Below are positions 1 to 7,753 of a DNA stretch of 35,397 nt, piece after piece; position 1 is the stretch's first letter; the number at the start of each line of letters is the position of its first letter. The translations under genes and the position numbers were made by a program. The stretch spans positions 1 through 35,397 of the forward strand of contig JAZSAT010000005.1 in assembly GCA_045602025.1 (NCBI GenBank), written 5' to 3'. The notes beneath the pieces were generated by a model. That model was not told the origin of the DNA. It ran no database searches and saw nothing but the letters and a program-made list of their open reading frames with translations. Origin of the DNA: RGIG5579 sp045602025. Its GTDB lineage: Bacteria > Bacillota > Clostridia > Oscillospirales > SIG627.

Positions 1-563
1 AAATCCTTGGCATAGGGGAATCTTGCGTGAAACTCAACCTTTCTTAGTCCCGGTACGGTTCCGTAAAGGTTTTTTGCGGCACCGGTTACGGTCGTGAGAG
101 AATGGGTCTTCATTTTGGCAAGATTGATAAAAACATCAGCCTTTGGGAAAACATCCAGGACCTCTACCGTTTGGGTAACACAAGGCTCCGGAACGGAAAG
201 GGTGACAGGGGTCATCTCGTAATGAATGGGAACTCCGTGCTTTTTGCAGACCTCCTCGATCCCCGTTTCCCGATAGATTCCCTTCATCAAAGCTTCTGTG
301 TTGGGACCGCCGGAGCATTCCGCAACGGTAACATCCTTTGTATGAGGAAGGATCAGGGATAAAAGAGCGTCCAAAACAGCGGGATGGGTAGTGGCTGCTG
401 CTTCCGGTTTTTTCTTCATAACCAGATTGGGCTTGACTACGACCTTTTTCCCTTTTTGAAAGAGAGCATCATAGCCGCCGTGATCGTCAATGATCTTTTG
501 AATGATCTCTTTTAAAAGAAAAGTATCATATTCTTTTGCGGCATAAAAGGAAACCTTTTTCAT
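1..563 (-). CDS. DUF362 domain protein, C-terminal part cut off by window edge
   Basis: Read from the minus strand, an open frame starts at ATG 563 and runs off the left edge after 187 codons. The translation begins MKKVSFYAAKEYD and contains the marks of the DUF362 family: KPNLV near residue 44, THPAVLDALL near 59, AECSGGP near 81, and the strongly conserved segment LAKMKTHSLTTVTGAAKNLY near 147-166. DUF362 proteins often carry a downstream 4Fe-4S ferredoxin segment; that part lies outside the window, so its presence is unknown. The biochemical role of the family is not established. The start overlaps the plsY stop by one base (TAATG), which implies translational coupling and places it last in the DUF512-der-plsY transcript. 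Family call is firm; function is open. Confidence 0.85.
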   Translation of the reverse strand, partial: MKKVSFYAAKEYDTFLLKEIIQKIIDDHGGYDALFQKGKKVVVKPNLVMKKKPEAAATTHPAVLDALLSLILPHTKDVTVAECSGGPNTEALMKGIYRETGIEEVCKKHGVPIHYEMTPVTLSVPEPCVTQTVEVLDVFPKADVFINLAKMKTHSLTTVTGAAKNLYGTVPGLRKVEFHARFPYAKD

Positions 564-1258
564 TATTTTTTTCCGTCTTTTTTGATGGTGAATTTTTTCT
601 CGGTCTTGTTCAAAAGTCTATGAATGTTTTCTCTGTGCATGGCAATGACAAAGGCCGCCATAAGGAAAGAAAACAGAAAATATAAAATGTTTGGGGCGTT
701 ATAATTAAATGCATATACCACCAAGGGGTAAAAGAAAGCGGCGGTAATGCTGGATGCAGAGATGATCTGCGTTGCGGCAAACATCAATGCAAAAATAAGA
801 ACGAGTGCCAAAAATACCAAGGGATCGATCAAAAGGATCGTAATGGCACTGACGATCACACCTTTTCCCCCTTTGAACTTGAAATAAACGGGGAAAATGT
901 GTCCCAGCATGCAGAAAAAGCCTGCTACATACTGACCGGGGCCGCCCATCAGACAAAAACCGATCACAACGGAGATCAGGGCCTTCAGAATGTCACCGAC
1001 TAAGGTGAGAAAGCCTGCTTTTTTGCCAAAGGTGCGGAACATATTGGTCATACCGGCATTGCCGGAGCCGTAATCCCTCACATCGTGTCCGTAGATCTTT
1101 TTGGATACGATCACAGCAGGGTTAATACTGCCCAAAAGATAGGCACTTATTGCTGTAGCAAAGAAGAAAAGGATCATCCAAAGAAGAATATCGCTTCCGC
1201 TTTTTCCGTTCATGAAAAAGCCCCAAGCCTGAATGGATTCGTCAAAAAAATATCTCAT
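563..1258 (-). CDS. plsY: Glycerol-3-phosphate acyltransferase PlsY
   Basis: Integral membrane enzyme that moves the acyl group from acyl-phosphate to glycerol-3-phosphate, giving lysophosphatidic acid, the first committed step of phospholipid synthesis in bacteria using the PlsX/PlsY route. The 231-residue product has the family motifs: SINPAVIVSKKIYGHDVRD followed by YGSGNAGMTN (motif 1), GHIFPVYFKFKGGKGV (motif 2, with the glycine-rich loop), and the SITAAFFYPL region (motif 3). Several hydrophobic segments fit the polytopic fold. The first 25 or so residues extend beyond the common family start, but the ATG at 1258 overlaps the der stop in the ATGA form, which supports it. Its substrate-making partner plsX lies at 16209-17222 on the other strand. 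Confidence 0.95.
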   Translation of the reverse strand: MRYFFDESIQAWGFFMNGKSGSDILLWMILFFFATAISAYLLGSINPAVIVSKKIYGHDVRDYGSGNAGMTNMFRTFGKKAGFLTLVGDILKALISVVIGFCLMGGPGQYVAGFFCMLGHIFPVYFKFKGGKGVIVSAITILLIDPLVFLALVLIFALMFAATQIISASSITAAFFYPLVVYAFNYNAPNILYFLFSFLMAAFVIAMHRENIHRLLNKTEKKFTIKKDGKK

Positions 1259-2586
1259 GCGTCTTCCTTTGTCCTTTCTCTGATTACAAATTGAATGGGA
1301 GTTCCTTTAAAGCCGAAGGTTTCTCTCAGACAGTTTTCAATGTAGCGAAGGTAAGTGAAGTGGAACAGCTTTTCACTGTTACAGAAGATAACAAATTTCG
1401 GCGGTTTTACGCTGACCTGTGTCATATAGTAGATCTTCAGGCGTCTGCCCTTGTCACTGGGCGGCTGCACTCTTGTGGTAGCATCGTTCAGCATATCGTT
1501 GAGCATACCTGTGGAAATGCGGGTGGATGCCTGCATATTCACATAATTGATGTGCTCGAAGATCTTGTCGATCCGAAGACCGGTCTTTGCAGAAATGAAA
1601 AGCACGGGTGCGTATTGCATAAAGGGGAGAATGTCGAAAACCTTCTTGGTAGCATTCTTTACGGAGTCGTTATCCTTTTCGGGAAGGTCCCATTTGTTCA
1701 TGCAGATGATACAGGCTTTTCCAGCTTCGTGGGCAAGGCCTGCAATGGTTGCATCCTGGCTTGTAATGCCCTCAAAGGCGTCCACCATAATGACACAAAC
1801 ATCACTTCTTTCAACGGCAAGCTTTGCACGAAGCACGCTGTATTTTTCGATGCGGTCATCGATCTTGGACGCTCTGCGGATCCCTGCGGTATCAATAAAA
1901 TTGAATTTGCCGAATTTGTTTTCTACCCGCGTATCAATGGCATCTCTTGTGGTACCTGCCACAGGAGATACGATCACTCTGTTTTCTCCGAGAACCGCAT
2001 TGATGAGACTGCTTTTGCCGGAATTGGGCTTGCCGATCACGGCAACATTGATCAGATCCTCCTCCTCTTCCTCTGCATCCTGAGGACCTAAAAGGCGAAG
2101 CACCTCATCTAATATGTCTCCGCTTCCCGTTCCGTGAATGGAGGAGAGGGCAAAGGGACCGTTTTCCACACCAAGCTCGTAGAATTCATAAAATTCCGCG
2201 GGCAAAGCACCGATGGAGTCTACCTTGTTTACGGCTAAAATAACAGGCTTTTTGCTTCTTTTTAAAATAGTGGCGATCTCTCGGTCAGCGGCAGTTACTC
2301 CTGCGCGGATATCGGTCATAAAAATGATCACATCGGAGGCTTCCATTGCAAGGTAAGCCTGTTCCTCAATGTGGGAGAGGATCATATCATTGGAGCCGGG
2401 CTCAATACCGCCGGTATCAATGAGGACCATTTTTCTGCCGCCCCATTCGGTTTCGTAATAAATACGGTCTCGGGTAACACCGGGAACATCGTCTACAATG
2501 GAGATGCGTTCGCCGGAGAGCTTATTGAAAAATGTACTTTTGCCAACATTGGGTCTGCCAACGATGGCGATGACGGGTTTTGCCAT
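1255..2586 (-). CDS. der: Ribosome biogenesis GTPase Der (EngA)
   Basis: Double GTPase needed for maturation of the 50S ribosomal subunit. The 443-residue product has two tandem G domains: the first with GRPNVGKST (10-18), DTGGIEPG and NKVD; the second with GKPNSGKSS near 185, DTAGIRR and NKWD. A KH-like C-terminal domain follows, ending in the typical GTPIQFVIRER. An acidic linker (EEEEED) separates the G domains. Length is normal. ATG at 2586 is preceded by GGGAGG, which sits just beyond the stop of the DUF512 gene, so the two genes are only two bases apart. The end overlaps plsY by four bases. Confidence 0.97.
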   Translation of the reverse strand: MAKPVIAIVGRPNVGKSTFFNKLSGERISIVDDVPGVTRDRIYYETEWGGRKMVLIDTGGIEPGSNDMILSHIEEQAYLAMEASDVIIFMTDIRAGVTAADREIATILKRSKKPVILAVNKVDSIGALPAEFYEFYELGVENGPFALSSIHGTGSGDILDEVLRLLGPQDAEEEEEDLINVAVIGKPNSGKSSLINAVLGENRVIVSPVAGTTRDAIDTRVENKFGKFNFIDTAGIRRASKIDDRIEKYSVLRAKLAVERSDVCVIMVDAFEGITSQDATIAGLAHEAGKACIICMNKWDLPEKDNDSVKNATKKVFDILPFMQYAPVLFISAKTGLRIDKIFEHINYVNMQASTRISTGMLNDMLNDATTRVQPPSDKGRRLKIYYMTQVSVKPPKFVIFCNSEKLFHFTYLRYIENCLRETFGFKGTPIQFVIRERTKEDA

Positions 2587-2588
2587 AT

Positions 2589-3914
2589 TTACCTCCCGTT
2601 TATAATTTCTTCTATGGTGTCAAGAAGACAGGTTCCGTTTTCGGAAATGAAAACAGGACAACCGATCTTATCTTTTACTTGTTCTAATGTAAGATCATCC
2701 AAAAATTTATCTCGCTCGTGACGAAGGGAAACAGCGGGTAAGATCAAAATTTCAGGCTTTTCTTCTTTTGCGGTGTTTATGATGTCCTGTCCGCAAAGAA
2801 GGCCTGCTACGGTAACGGTCTCACCGAAAAACTGATTCTTTACTGCTTTTACCTTCAGCTTGAGGAGGGGAAGCCTTTTTTCGATCTCTTTTGCGATCTC
2901 ACATAAAAAGTCATAAGCTGCCACACCTGTGAACAGCGTAATATTAAGTCTCTTTTTGGAAAGATCCTTCCAAAGACCCGTATCGTTTCGGTAACGGATC
3001 TCATCCAGGATTTCTTCTCTTGCACAGCGCAAAAGTCCAACGCCGTTGTCAAGCTGTGGATAGCCGTCATAATCCTTTTCGGGAGGGAGAGGTTTTTTTG
3101 CGGCAAGATAAAATTCATCTGCGGCGTAAACGAGGCGAAGATCGTACTTTTCCAAATATTCATCGCCTAATTCTTCTACCGTTTCGATGATGTTTTTTGC
3201 CGAAAGGCTGTCATAGGGCTCGATAGGGTAAAGACCTTCTCTGTGGCAAGTGAGTCCTGCGGGGACTACTGCAATGCTCTGCACGGCGGGATAAAGCGTT
3301 TCAAGATCCCTTACCGTGCGAACAAGCTCCGCTCCGTCATTGATCCCGCGGCAGGAAACGATCTGACAGTTGATGTCGATGCCGCCATCCTTCAGAATCT
3401 TCAGTTGCTCCATGATTTTTCCCGCATTGGGATTGCCGAGCATTTTTCTTCTAAGCTCGGGGTTTGTGGTATGAACGGATACATTCACAGGGGAAAGGCG
3501 CATCTTTACGATTCGCTCAAGCTCCTCGTCTTTTACATTTGTCAGGGTTACATAATTTCCCATCAGGAAGGAAAGCCTTGTGTCATCGTCTTTAAAATAG
3601 ACCGTTTCCCGCATGCCGTCGGGGTTCTGATCGATAAAGCAAAAAATGCATTTGTTTGCGCAACGCTTTTTCTTGTCCATCAAAAAGGTCTCAAATTCCA
3701 GACCGATGTCGTCGTATCGCTCTTTTTTGATCAAAACATCAAAAACCCGATCTTCCCGTTTCAAGGTAAGACAAATCTTTTCTTCCGTAAGAAAAAAACG
3801 GTAATCCAAAACATCTTTGATAGGATGCCCGTCGATAGCAAGGAGGATGTCCCCCTTTCGGATCCCTTGTTTTTCTGCGGCGGAACCGGGTTCTACCTGT
3901 GCGATGGTGACCAT
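2589..3914 (-). CDS. PDZ-radical SAM DUF512 protein
   Basis: 441 residues from the ATG at 3914, chosen because GGAAAGGAGG lies just upstream; an in-frame extension to 3989 would run through the terminator hairpin. An N-terminal PDZ-like domain (residues 1-65, with QVEPGSAAEKQGIRKGDILL) is followed by CANKCIFC (Cys85, Cys89, Cys92), a CxxxCxxC radical-SAM-type iron-sulfur motif, and by FIDQNP and RLSFLMGNYVTLTNV, which are typical of the DUF512/TIGR03279 family. The C-terminal DUF512 domain includes TGVAAYDF and VAGLLCGQDI. The substrate is unknown. In Clostridia the gene commonly neighbours der and plsY, as here, hinting at a housekeeping role linked to ribosomes or the envelope, but this is inference. 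Confidence 0.9.
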   Translation of the reverse strand: MVTIAQVEPGSAAEKQGIRKGDILLAIDGHPIKDVLDYRFFLTEEKICLTLKREDRVFDVLIKKERYDDIGLEFETFLMDKKKRCANKCIFCFIDQNPDGMRETVYFKDDDTRLSFLMGNYVTLTNVKDEELERIVKMRLSPVNVSVHTTNPELRRKMLGNPNAGKIMEQLKILKDGGIDINCQIVSCRGINDGAELVRTVRDLETLYPAVQSIAVVPAGLTCHREGLYPIEPYDSLSAKNIIETVEELGDEYLEKYDLRLVYAADEFYLAAKKPLPPEKDYDGYPQLDNGVGLLRCAREEILDEIRYRNDTGLWKDLSKKRLNITLFTGVAAYDFLCEIAKEIEKRLPLLKLKVKAVKNQFFGETVTVAGLLCGQDIINTAKEEKPEILILPAVSLRHERDKFLDDLTLEQVKDKIGCPVFISENGTCLLDTIEEIINGR

Positions 3915-3936
3915 AAAAGCCTCCTTTCCAAAAATG

Positions 3937-3995
3937 AAAAAAAGATATATCTTAGGCACTCTCGCCTGAAAAGGCAATGCCAAAGACATATCTTT
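3937..3995 (-). terminator. Large nested hairpin, terminator or attenuator between rpmF and DUF512 gene
   Basis: On the minus strand, arms AAAGATATGTCTTTGGCA (3995-3978) and TGCCTAAGATATATCTTT (3958-3941) pair over 18 positions with one G-T wobble and one T-T mismatch. The loop holds a second small stem, GCCT/AGGC. Seven T residues overlap and follow the distal arm. This is a strong intrinsic terminator shape placed 23 bases before the DUF512 start, so it can limit readthrough from yceD-rpmF into the downstream genes. Confidence 0.8.
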
Positions 3996-4013
3996 TGTGC
4001 CTCATATATACAG

Positions 4014-4051
4014 ATATAGTCTCCACCGATCTTCTCAGCGGAGACTGATAT
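4014..4051 (-). other. Second hairpin just after rpmF
   Basis: Inverted repeat AGTCTCC (4018-4024) and GGAGACT (4040-4046), extended by ATAT on both sides with one bulged base. It lies between the rpmF stop and the terminator hairpin at 3937-3995. There is no T-run, so it is not a terminator by itself; it could stabilise the rpmF 3' end or be a processing site. Confidence 0.5.
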
Positions 4052-4066
4052 ACGAGTTTGCGGCGA

Positions 4067-4249
4067 TTAGTCTTTAATCTGGATGACTTCTTTGCCGTCT
4101 TTCTGTCCGCACTCAGAGCAAACTCTGTTGTGGAGATTGTATGCACCGCAGTTGGGGCACTTCTCCAGAGCGGGCGGAGTCAACTTCCATACGCTGGAGC
4201 GTCTGGAATTCTTTCTTGCTTTAGATGTTTTTCTCTTCGGTACTGCCAT
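4067..4249 (-). CDS. rpmF: 50S ribosomal protein L32
   Basis: 60 residues from ATG 4249: MAVPKRKTSKARKNSRRSS, then a zinc ribbon with CPNCG and CSECG (two CxxC pairs), ending in VIQIKD. This is the zinc-binding form of L32, a structural protein of the large ribosomal subunit. An earlier in-frame ATG at 4258 gives three extra residues, but GGGAGGT eight bases before 4249 and the universal MAVPK start decide for the shorter form. It follows yceD by 42 bases, the standard bacterial pair, and shares the promoter at 4836-4864. Confidence 0.97.
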   Translation of the reverse strand: MAVPKRKTSKARKNSRRSSVWKLTPPALEKCPNCGAYNLHNRVCSECGQKDGKEVIQIKD

Positions 4250-4291
4250 GTTTCGCACCTCCCAATTTTTTATACACCGCGAACGGTTTTT

Positions 4292-4801
4292 TTATTTTTC
4301 TTTAAAAAAGTCAGCTAAACCCGCAAGTCTCGGATCTACTTCCTTTTGAACACAATCGCAGGAGCCTTCGTTTAAGTTTTTACCGCACTTGGGGCAAAGA
4401 CCTTTACAATCCTCGTGGCAAAGAAGCCGCAGAGGAAGGTTTAGACGAACATTTTCACTGACGATCGCGTCTATATCGATTTTTTGTCCTTCTGCAAAGA
4501 TGGTCTCTTCTTCGGATTCTGTAGGAGCGTTCACCACCGAGAAATCCATCTCAATGGAAAAATCTTCCTTGACCGGAGCAAGGCAGCGGCCGCATGGAGC
4601 AGAAAACACTCCGCTGATCGTGCCAATAAGTCGAATAAATCCGGAAAGGTCTTTTACAGCACCGGAAAAGTGAATGGATGATACCGCAATCTCACCCTCT
4701 TCCGAGATGGCGGGAGCCTCATAATCAAAGAGAATCTCCTTCGTCTCGCCGGAGAGAATCTTGGAAATATCAAGAAAATTGTTTACGGTTTGGTTGATCA
4801 T
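4292..4801 (-). CDS. yceD: YceD family (DUF177) large-subunit rRNA accumulation protein
   Basis: 169 residues. The family is linked to 23S rRNA accumulation and is almost always encoded directly before rpmF, as here. Visible marks are a central CGRCLAP, which is the conserved CxRCL of DUF177, the acidic stretch before it, and a C-terminal metal-binding-looking segment CHEDCKGLCPKCGKNLN followed by CDC, which is the form common in Firmicutes. ATG 4801 has GAGG nine bases upstream. It is the first gene behind a perfect consensus promoter, so yceD and rpmF are probably highly transcribed together. Confidence 0.92.
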   Translation of the reverse strand: MINQTVNNFLDISKILSGETKEILFDYEAPAISEEGEIAVSSIHFSGAVKDLSGFIRLIGTISGVFSAPCGRCLAPVKEDFSIEMDFSVVNAPTESEEETIFAEGQKIDIDAIVSENVRLNLPLRLLCHEDCKGLCPKCGKNLNEGSCDCVQKEVDPRLAGLADFFKEK

Positions 4802-4835
4802 TTTTACTTTTCCTCAAGGTCATCGACAGTATTTT

Positions 4836-4864
4836 ATTATAACTGTAAAGCTATTTTTTGTCAA
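4836..4864 (-). promoter_or_regulatory. Consensus sigma-A type promoter of yceD-rpmF
   Basis: On the minus strand TTGACA (4864-4859) and TATAAT (4841-4836) are separated by 17 bases: both boxes match the consensus perfectly. The expected start lies about 30 bases before the yceD ATG. This suits a ribosomal-protein operon. Confidence 0.92.
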
Positions 4865-4879
4865 TGGATTTTTTTAATT

Positions 4880-6214
4880 TTACCAATTATTTTTCTCCAG
4901 TTCACAAAGGAGACTTTCTTTGGTGTTTTTCCACTTGTCCTGGATCACATTCTGCAAGCACAAACGGAGAAGCTCACCGATTTTTTCGCCGCATATTCCG
5001 CGGGCGGCAAGGTCATCCCCTTTAATGGCAAGGTCTTTCAGCTTGTAGCATTCTCCTGCGGAAATGATCTCTTCTGCAGTTGTCTTCAGCTTTTCCACCT
5101 GCATCAGACGCTTTTTTACGGTCCATTTGCTGTGGGCCAAGGTATCCGCGCGCATTACCTTTAAAAGATAGGGGATGTTTTCTTCCCCAATCTGATTTAA
5201 AAGCTTTTTTACATCTGCGCGATTTGCGGGGTGGGAATCGTGATGGTATACCAAAAGGGAAACCTCATCGGTTTCTTTTGATGGAAATTTCATCCTTTCC
5301 ATTACACTTCTTGCAATTGCCGCGCTTTTTTTCGGATGCGAGTAGAAATGGCCTCTTCCGGTTTCGTCAAAAGTAAGACAGGAAGGCTTTGAAATGTCGT
5401 GGAAAAAGAGGGTCAAACGAACTTCGGGAATCGGATCTGAATAGGCAACTGCGTGAACGGTGTGCTGCCAAACATCGTACTGATGGAAAGGGGAATGCTG
5501 GCAAAAACCAACTGCGGGCAAAATCTCGGGCACAAGGACGCCGATCACATCCGCAAATTCCGTTAAAACATAGCGGATGTTTCTGCCGCAGAGCATACGG
5601 GTAAATTCAGGAAGGATCCGTTCCGGCGCAATGGTAAGGAGCAGCTCCTTCTTGCGATGGATGGCTTCTTTTGTTTTCTCTTCGATATCAAACCCGAGAA
5701 CTGCCGCAAAGCGAAGTGCTCTTAAAATGCGGACTGCGTCCTGATCAAATCTGGCTTCTGCATCGCCAATAGCGCGGATCCATCTTTTTTTTAGATCGCG
5801 CTTTCCGCAAAAGAAATCGCGAAATCCCTTCTCGGGGTGATATACAATGGCATTGATGGTAAAATCTCTTCGTTTCAGATCGTCAAAAAGATTTTTGGTG
5901 AACTGAACTTTTTCCGGGTGGCGATGATCCTTGTAGGTTCCTTCCTCCCGAAAGGTAGTGATGTCCAAAAAAAGAGAACCGTAGTGCACGGTAATTGTCC
6001 CGTACTTTTCTCCCACACAGTTTAAGTGAAATTTTGAAAAAAGCTCCTTGATCTCTCCGGGGGTGGCACTTGTTGTCAGATCCCAATCGTGTACCTCACG
6101 ACGCAAGATCAAATCGCGTACCCCGCCGACGAGCCACGCTTCGTGTCCTGCGTTTGTGAGTACATCAAGAGCCTCTTTCACCTCATTTGGAAGAGGTAAT
6201 TTGAAATTGCTCAT
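4880..6214 (-). CDS. cca: CCA tRNA nucleotidyltransferase with HD domain
   Basis: Adds or repairs the CCA 3' end of tRNAs. The 444-residue protein opens with the class II nucleotidyltransferase core: GGVRD (30-34), the metal-binding pair Asp43/Asp45 in HDWDLTTSAT, then RRDFTINAI and the RNA-binding head with RILRALRFA. The C-terminal half has an HD phosphohydrolase-type region (FFHDISKP, YHHDSHP), as in many clostridial Cca proteins. Start ATG 6214 has AAAGGA seven bases upstream. Both tRNA genes of the window already encode CCA, so the enzyme would mainly repair them. It is separated from yceD by the yceD promoter; no clear terminator follows it, so readthrough into yceD is possible. Confidence 0.93.
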   Translation of the reverse strand: MSNFKLPLPNEVKEALDVLTNAGHEAWLVGGVRDLILRREVHDWDLTTSATPGEIKELFSKFHLNCVGEKYGTITVHYGSLFLDITTFREEGTYKDHRHPEKVQFTKNLFDDLKRRDFTINAIVYHPEKGFRDFFCGKRDLKKRWIRAIGDAEARFDQDAVRILRALRFAAVLGFDIEEKTKEAIHRKKELLLTIAPERILPEFTRMLCGRNIRYVLTEFADVIGVLVPEILPAVGFCQHSPFHQYDVWQHTVHAVAYSDPIPEVRLTLFFHDISKPSCLTFDETGRGHFYSHPKKSAAIARSVMERMKFPSKETDEVSLLVYHHDSHPANRADVKKLLNQIGEENIPYLLKVMRADTLAHSKWTVKKRLMQVEKLKTTAEEIISAGECYKLKDLAIKGDDLAARGICGEKIGELLRLCLQNVIQDKWKNTKESLLCELEKNNW

Positions 6215-6253
6215 AATTTTTCCTTTGATTTTGATTTTTTGGCAAAAATACTC

Positions 6254-6282
6254 TTGACAAAAAAATCCGAATATGATAAGAT
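6254..6282 (+). promoter_or_regulatory. Promoter of tRNA-Arg(ACG)
   Basis: TTGACA at 6254-6259, a 17-base spacer and TAAGAT at 6277-6282. The tRNA begins 23 bases after the -10 box. The same segment is the upstream region of the divergent cca gene. Confidence 0.85.
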
Positions 6283-6304
6283 AACCGATGTTCGAAAGAG
6301 CTTT

Positions 6305-6381
6305 GCGTTGTTAGCTCAGCTGGATAGAGTGACTGGCTACGAACCAGTAGGTCAGGGGTTCGAGTCCCTTACAACGCGCCA
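6305..6381 (+). tRNA. tRNA-Arg (anticodon ACG)
   Basis: Cloverleaf is readable directly. The acceptor GCGTTGT (6305-6311) pairs with ACAACGC (6371-6377). The D arm is GCTC/GAGT. The anticodon stem is ACTGG/CCAGT with loop CTACGAA, giving anticodon ACG. The T arm has loop TTCGAGT, the discriminator is G, and CCA is encoded at 6379-6381. ACG is normally edited to ICG and reads CGU/CGC/CGA. Confidence 0.97.
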
Positions 6382-6382
6382 G

Positions 6383-6411
6383 GAAGACACCGTTTGGTGT
6401 CTTCTTTTTTT
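6383..6411 (+). terminator. Intrinsic terminator of tRNA-Arg(ACG)
   Basis: Perfect 9-bp stem GAAGACACC/GGTGTCTTC with loop GTTT, followed directly by seven T residues. Confidence 0.95.
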
Positions 6412-6474
6412 GCATCGGCAAATACTGAATTTATTATAACACATCTTTTTTTGAATGTAAATATGTGAAAAAAG

Positions 6475-6505
6475 AAAATCATACGGAAAATCCGTATGAT
6501 TTTTT
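6475..6505. terminator. Bidirectional terminator between tRNA-Arg and the CARF gene
   Basis: Perfect 13-bp stem AAAATCATACGGA/TCCGTATGATTTT around a 3-base loop. Six T residues close the plus side, and the minus strand reads TTTTCTTTTTT after the stem. It sits just beyond the stop of the minus-strand gene at 6510, so its main job is probably to end that transcript. Confidence 0.88.
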
Positions 6506-6509
6506 GTCT

Positions 6510-7697
6510 TTATTGTTCAAAAAGCAAGCGAAATTTTTCTGCGAGCAGTTTGGGGGAAAGATATCGGATCCCGTCGATGAGAACGATGCCCATCTCCTTT
6601 GCACGCTGTCTGACCGTGGGCGTCGCTCTTCCCGTTGCGATGAGCATTGGGGTGGCATAGAACCCGCCGTAGTGCTTTGCCATGATCATAATTTCATAAA
6701 GGTGCTCGTTCTGCGGGAGGGCATTTTTGCAGCTTGCCAGGATCGGAAGATTTTCGTGCATCAGGATCAAATCGATCTCGTTTCTCGGATCGGGAATATG
6801 GGAGCTTTCTACCGTTCCGTTCCAATCAAGCTTTACTCCTACCCGAATATCGTGAAAAACATCCGCATCAAAGGCACAGAGTGCGGCATACATTTCTAAA
6901 ATATTACCGGCTTTTTCGTATAGAAACAGAGCTTCCTTTGGAACATTGAGCCTAAAATCCATAATGCTCCGTCCGTTTTTTACCGTTTTGATTTCGTTCG
7001 TCAAAATGCCTTGTTTTTTTAATTTTTGCGCTACGGTCTTGTATGTTTGCAGTCGGCTTTCGTTACTTCCTAAGTCCTTTTGCATAACAGAACTTTTTTC
7101 GGTTTCACCGGAAGCGGAAAGAGAACAGAAATGATTCCAAGCCTTCGGATTTTGCTTTACTGTGTTCCAAAGACGAAGAACCTCCTTTCGCAAACTGCCC
7201 ACAGAAAAAGAATAGGAGGGGGACACCAGAACCTTGCTTCCGTTGAGGGTCAGGATCTGATCTGCCGAAAGATAATGAGGCAAGAAGCTTTCCTCGCGGG
7301 GGAAGAGGGGATGAGAAAAATGCTTTTCACCCGTTTTTACATCGTACTGATGCAAAAAAACGCGGTTTTTTTCTGCCTTCTGAAAAAGGATCCCGGCAGC
7401 CGCCGCAAATATTTCATTTCCGCCGGTCAGGTCAACAGAAAGGGTATTATCTTCGCCTAAAAGCGGATCAAGTACAGATAAAACGCTCTCGATAGATACC
7501 TTTTCCACAGAGTAAAATTCAGGAAGGATCCCCGTGATCCGAAAGATCACCTGTTCCAGATTTTTCATATTCTCCTTGGTAGGAGAGATCTTTTGAGAAA
7601 AAGAAAGAAAACAGATGCGGTCAAAATTTTCCTTCATCAAAGAGATGAGGTTTTCCGGTGTCTTTGCCGAATACAGTTCAATCAGAATTTTAGCCAT
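6510..7697 (-). CDS. Stand-alone CARF-DUF1887 (Card1/Can2-like) nuclease
   Basis: 395 residues, close to the size of Card1/Can2 proteins, which bind cyclic oligoadenylate from type III CRISPR Cas10 and then cut nucleic acid. The N-terminal Rossmann-like part (1-150) carries SVDLTGGNEIFAAAAG (87-102), the ligand-pocket signature of CARF domains in this family. A likely winged-helix segment follows (about 165-255). The C-terminal PD-(D/E)xK-type domain has GNILEMYAALCAF (264-276), DIRVGVKLDW (283-292), NEIDL (306-310, putative metal Asp309) and SCKN (322-325, putative Lys324). Where classic members have Glu before the CK pair, this one has Ser. It has its own promoter and terminator, is monocistronic, and lies between two tRNA-Arg genes. 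No cas gene or CRISPR array is in the window. The family call is strong; the ligand and present activity are inference. Confidence 0.85.
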   Translation of the reverse strand: MAKILIELYSAKTPENLISLMKENFDRICFLSFSQKISPTKENMKNLEQVIFRITGILPEFYSVEKVSIESVLSVLDPLLGEDNTLSVDLTGGNEIFAAAAGILFQKAEKNRVFLHQYDVKTGEKHFSHPLFPREESFLPHYLSADQILTLNGSKVLVSPSYSFSVGSLRKEVLRLWNTVKQNPKAWNHFCSLSASGETEKSSVMQKDLGSNESRLQTYKTVAQKLKKQGILTNEIKTVKNGRSIMDFRLNVPKEALFLYEKAGNILEMYAALCAFDADVFHDIRVGVKLDWNGTVESSHIPDPRNEIDLILMHENLPILASCKNALPQNEHLYEIMIMAKHYGGFYATPMLIATGRATPTVRQRAKEMGIVLIDGIRYLSPKLLAEKFRLLFEQ

Positions 7698-7723
7698 TGT
7701 TTTCTCCCTTCCTCATTTTTCTT

Positions 7724-7753
7724 ATTATACCTTTTTTTATCTGGCGTTGTCAA
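7724..7753 (-). promoter_or_regulatory. Consensus promoter of the CARF nuclease gene
   Basis: On the minus strand TTGACA (7753-7748), an 18-base spacer and TATAAT (7729-7724), followed by AAGGGAG and the ATG at 7697. Both boxes are perfect, so the gene looks constitutively transcribed; control would then be by ligand rather than transcription. Confidence 0.88.

Noticed and set aside
1291..2091. 266-codon plus-strand frame inside der
   Set aside because: Antisense to a GTPase with complete motifs in both domains.
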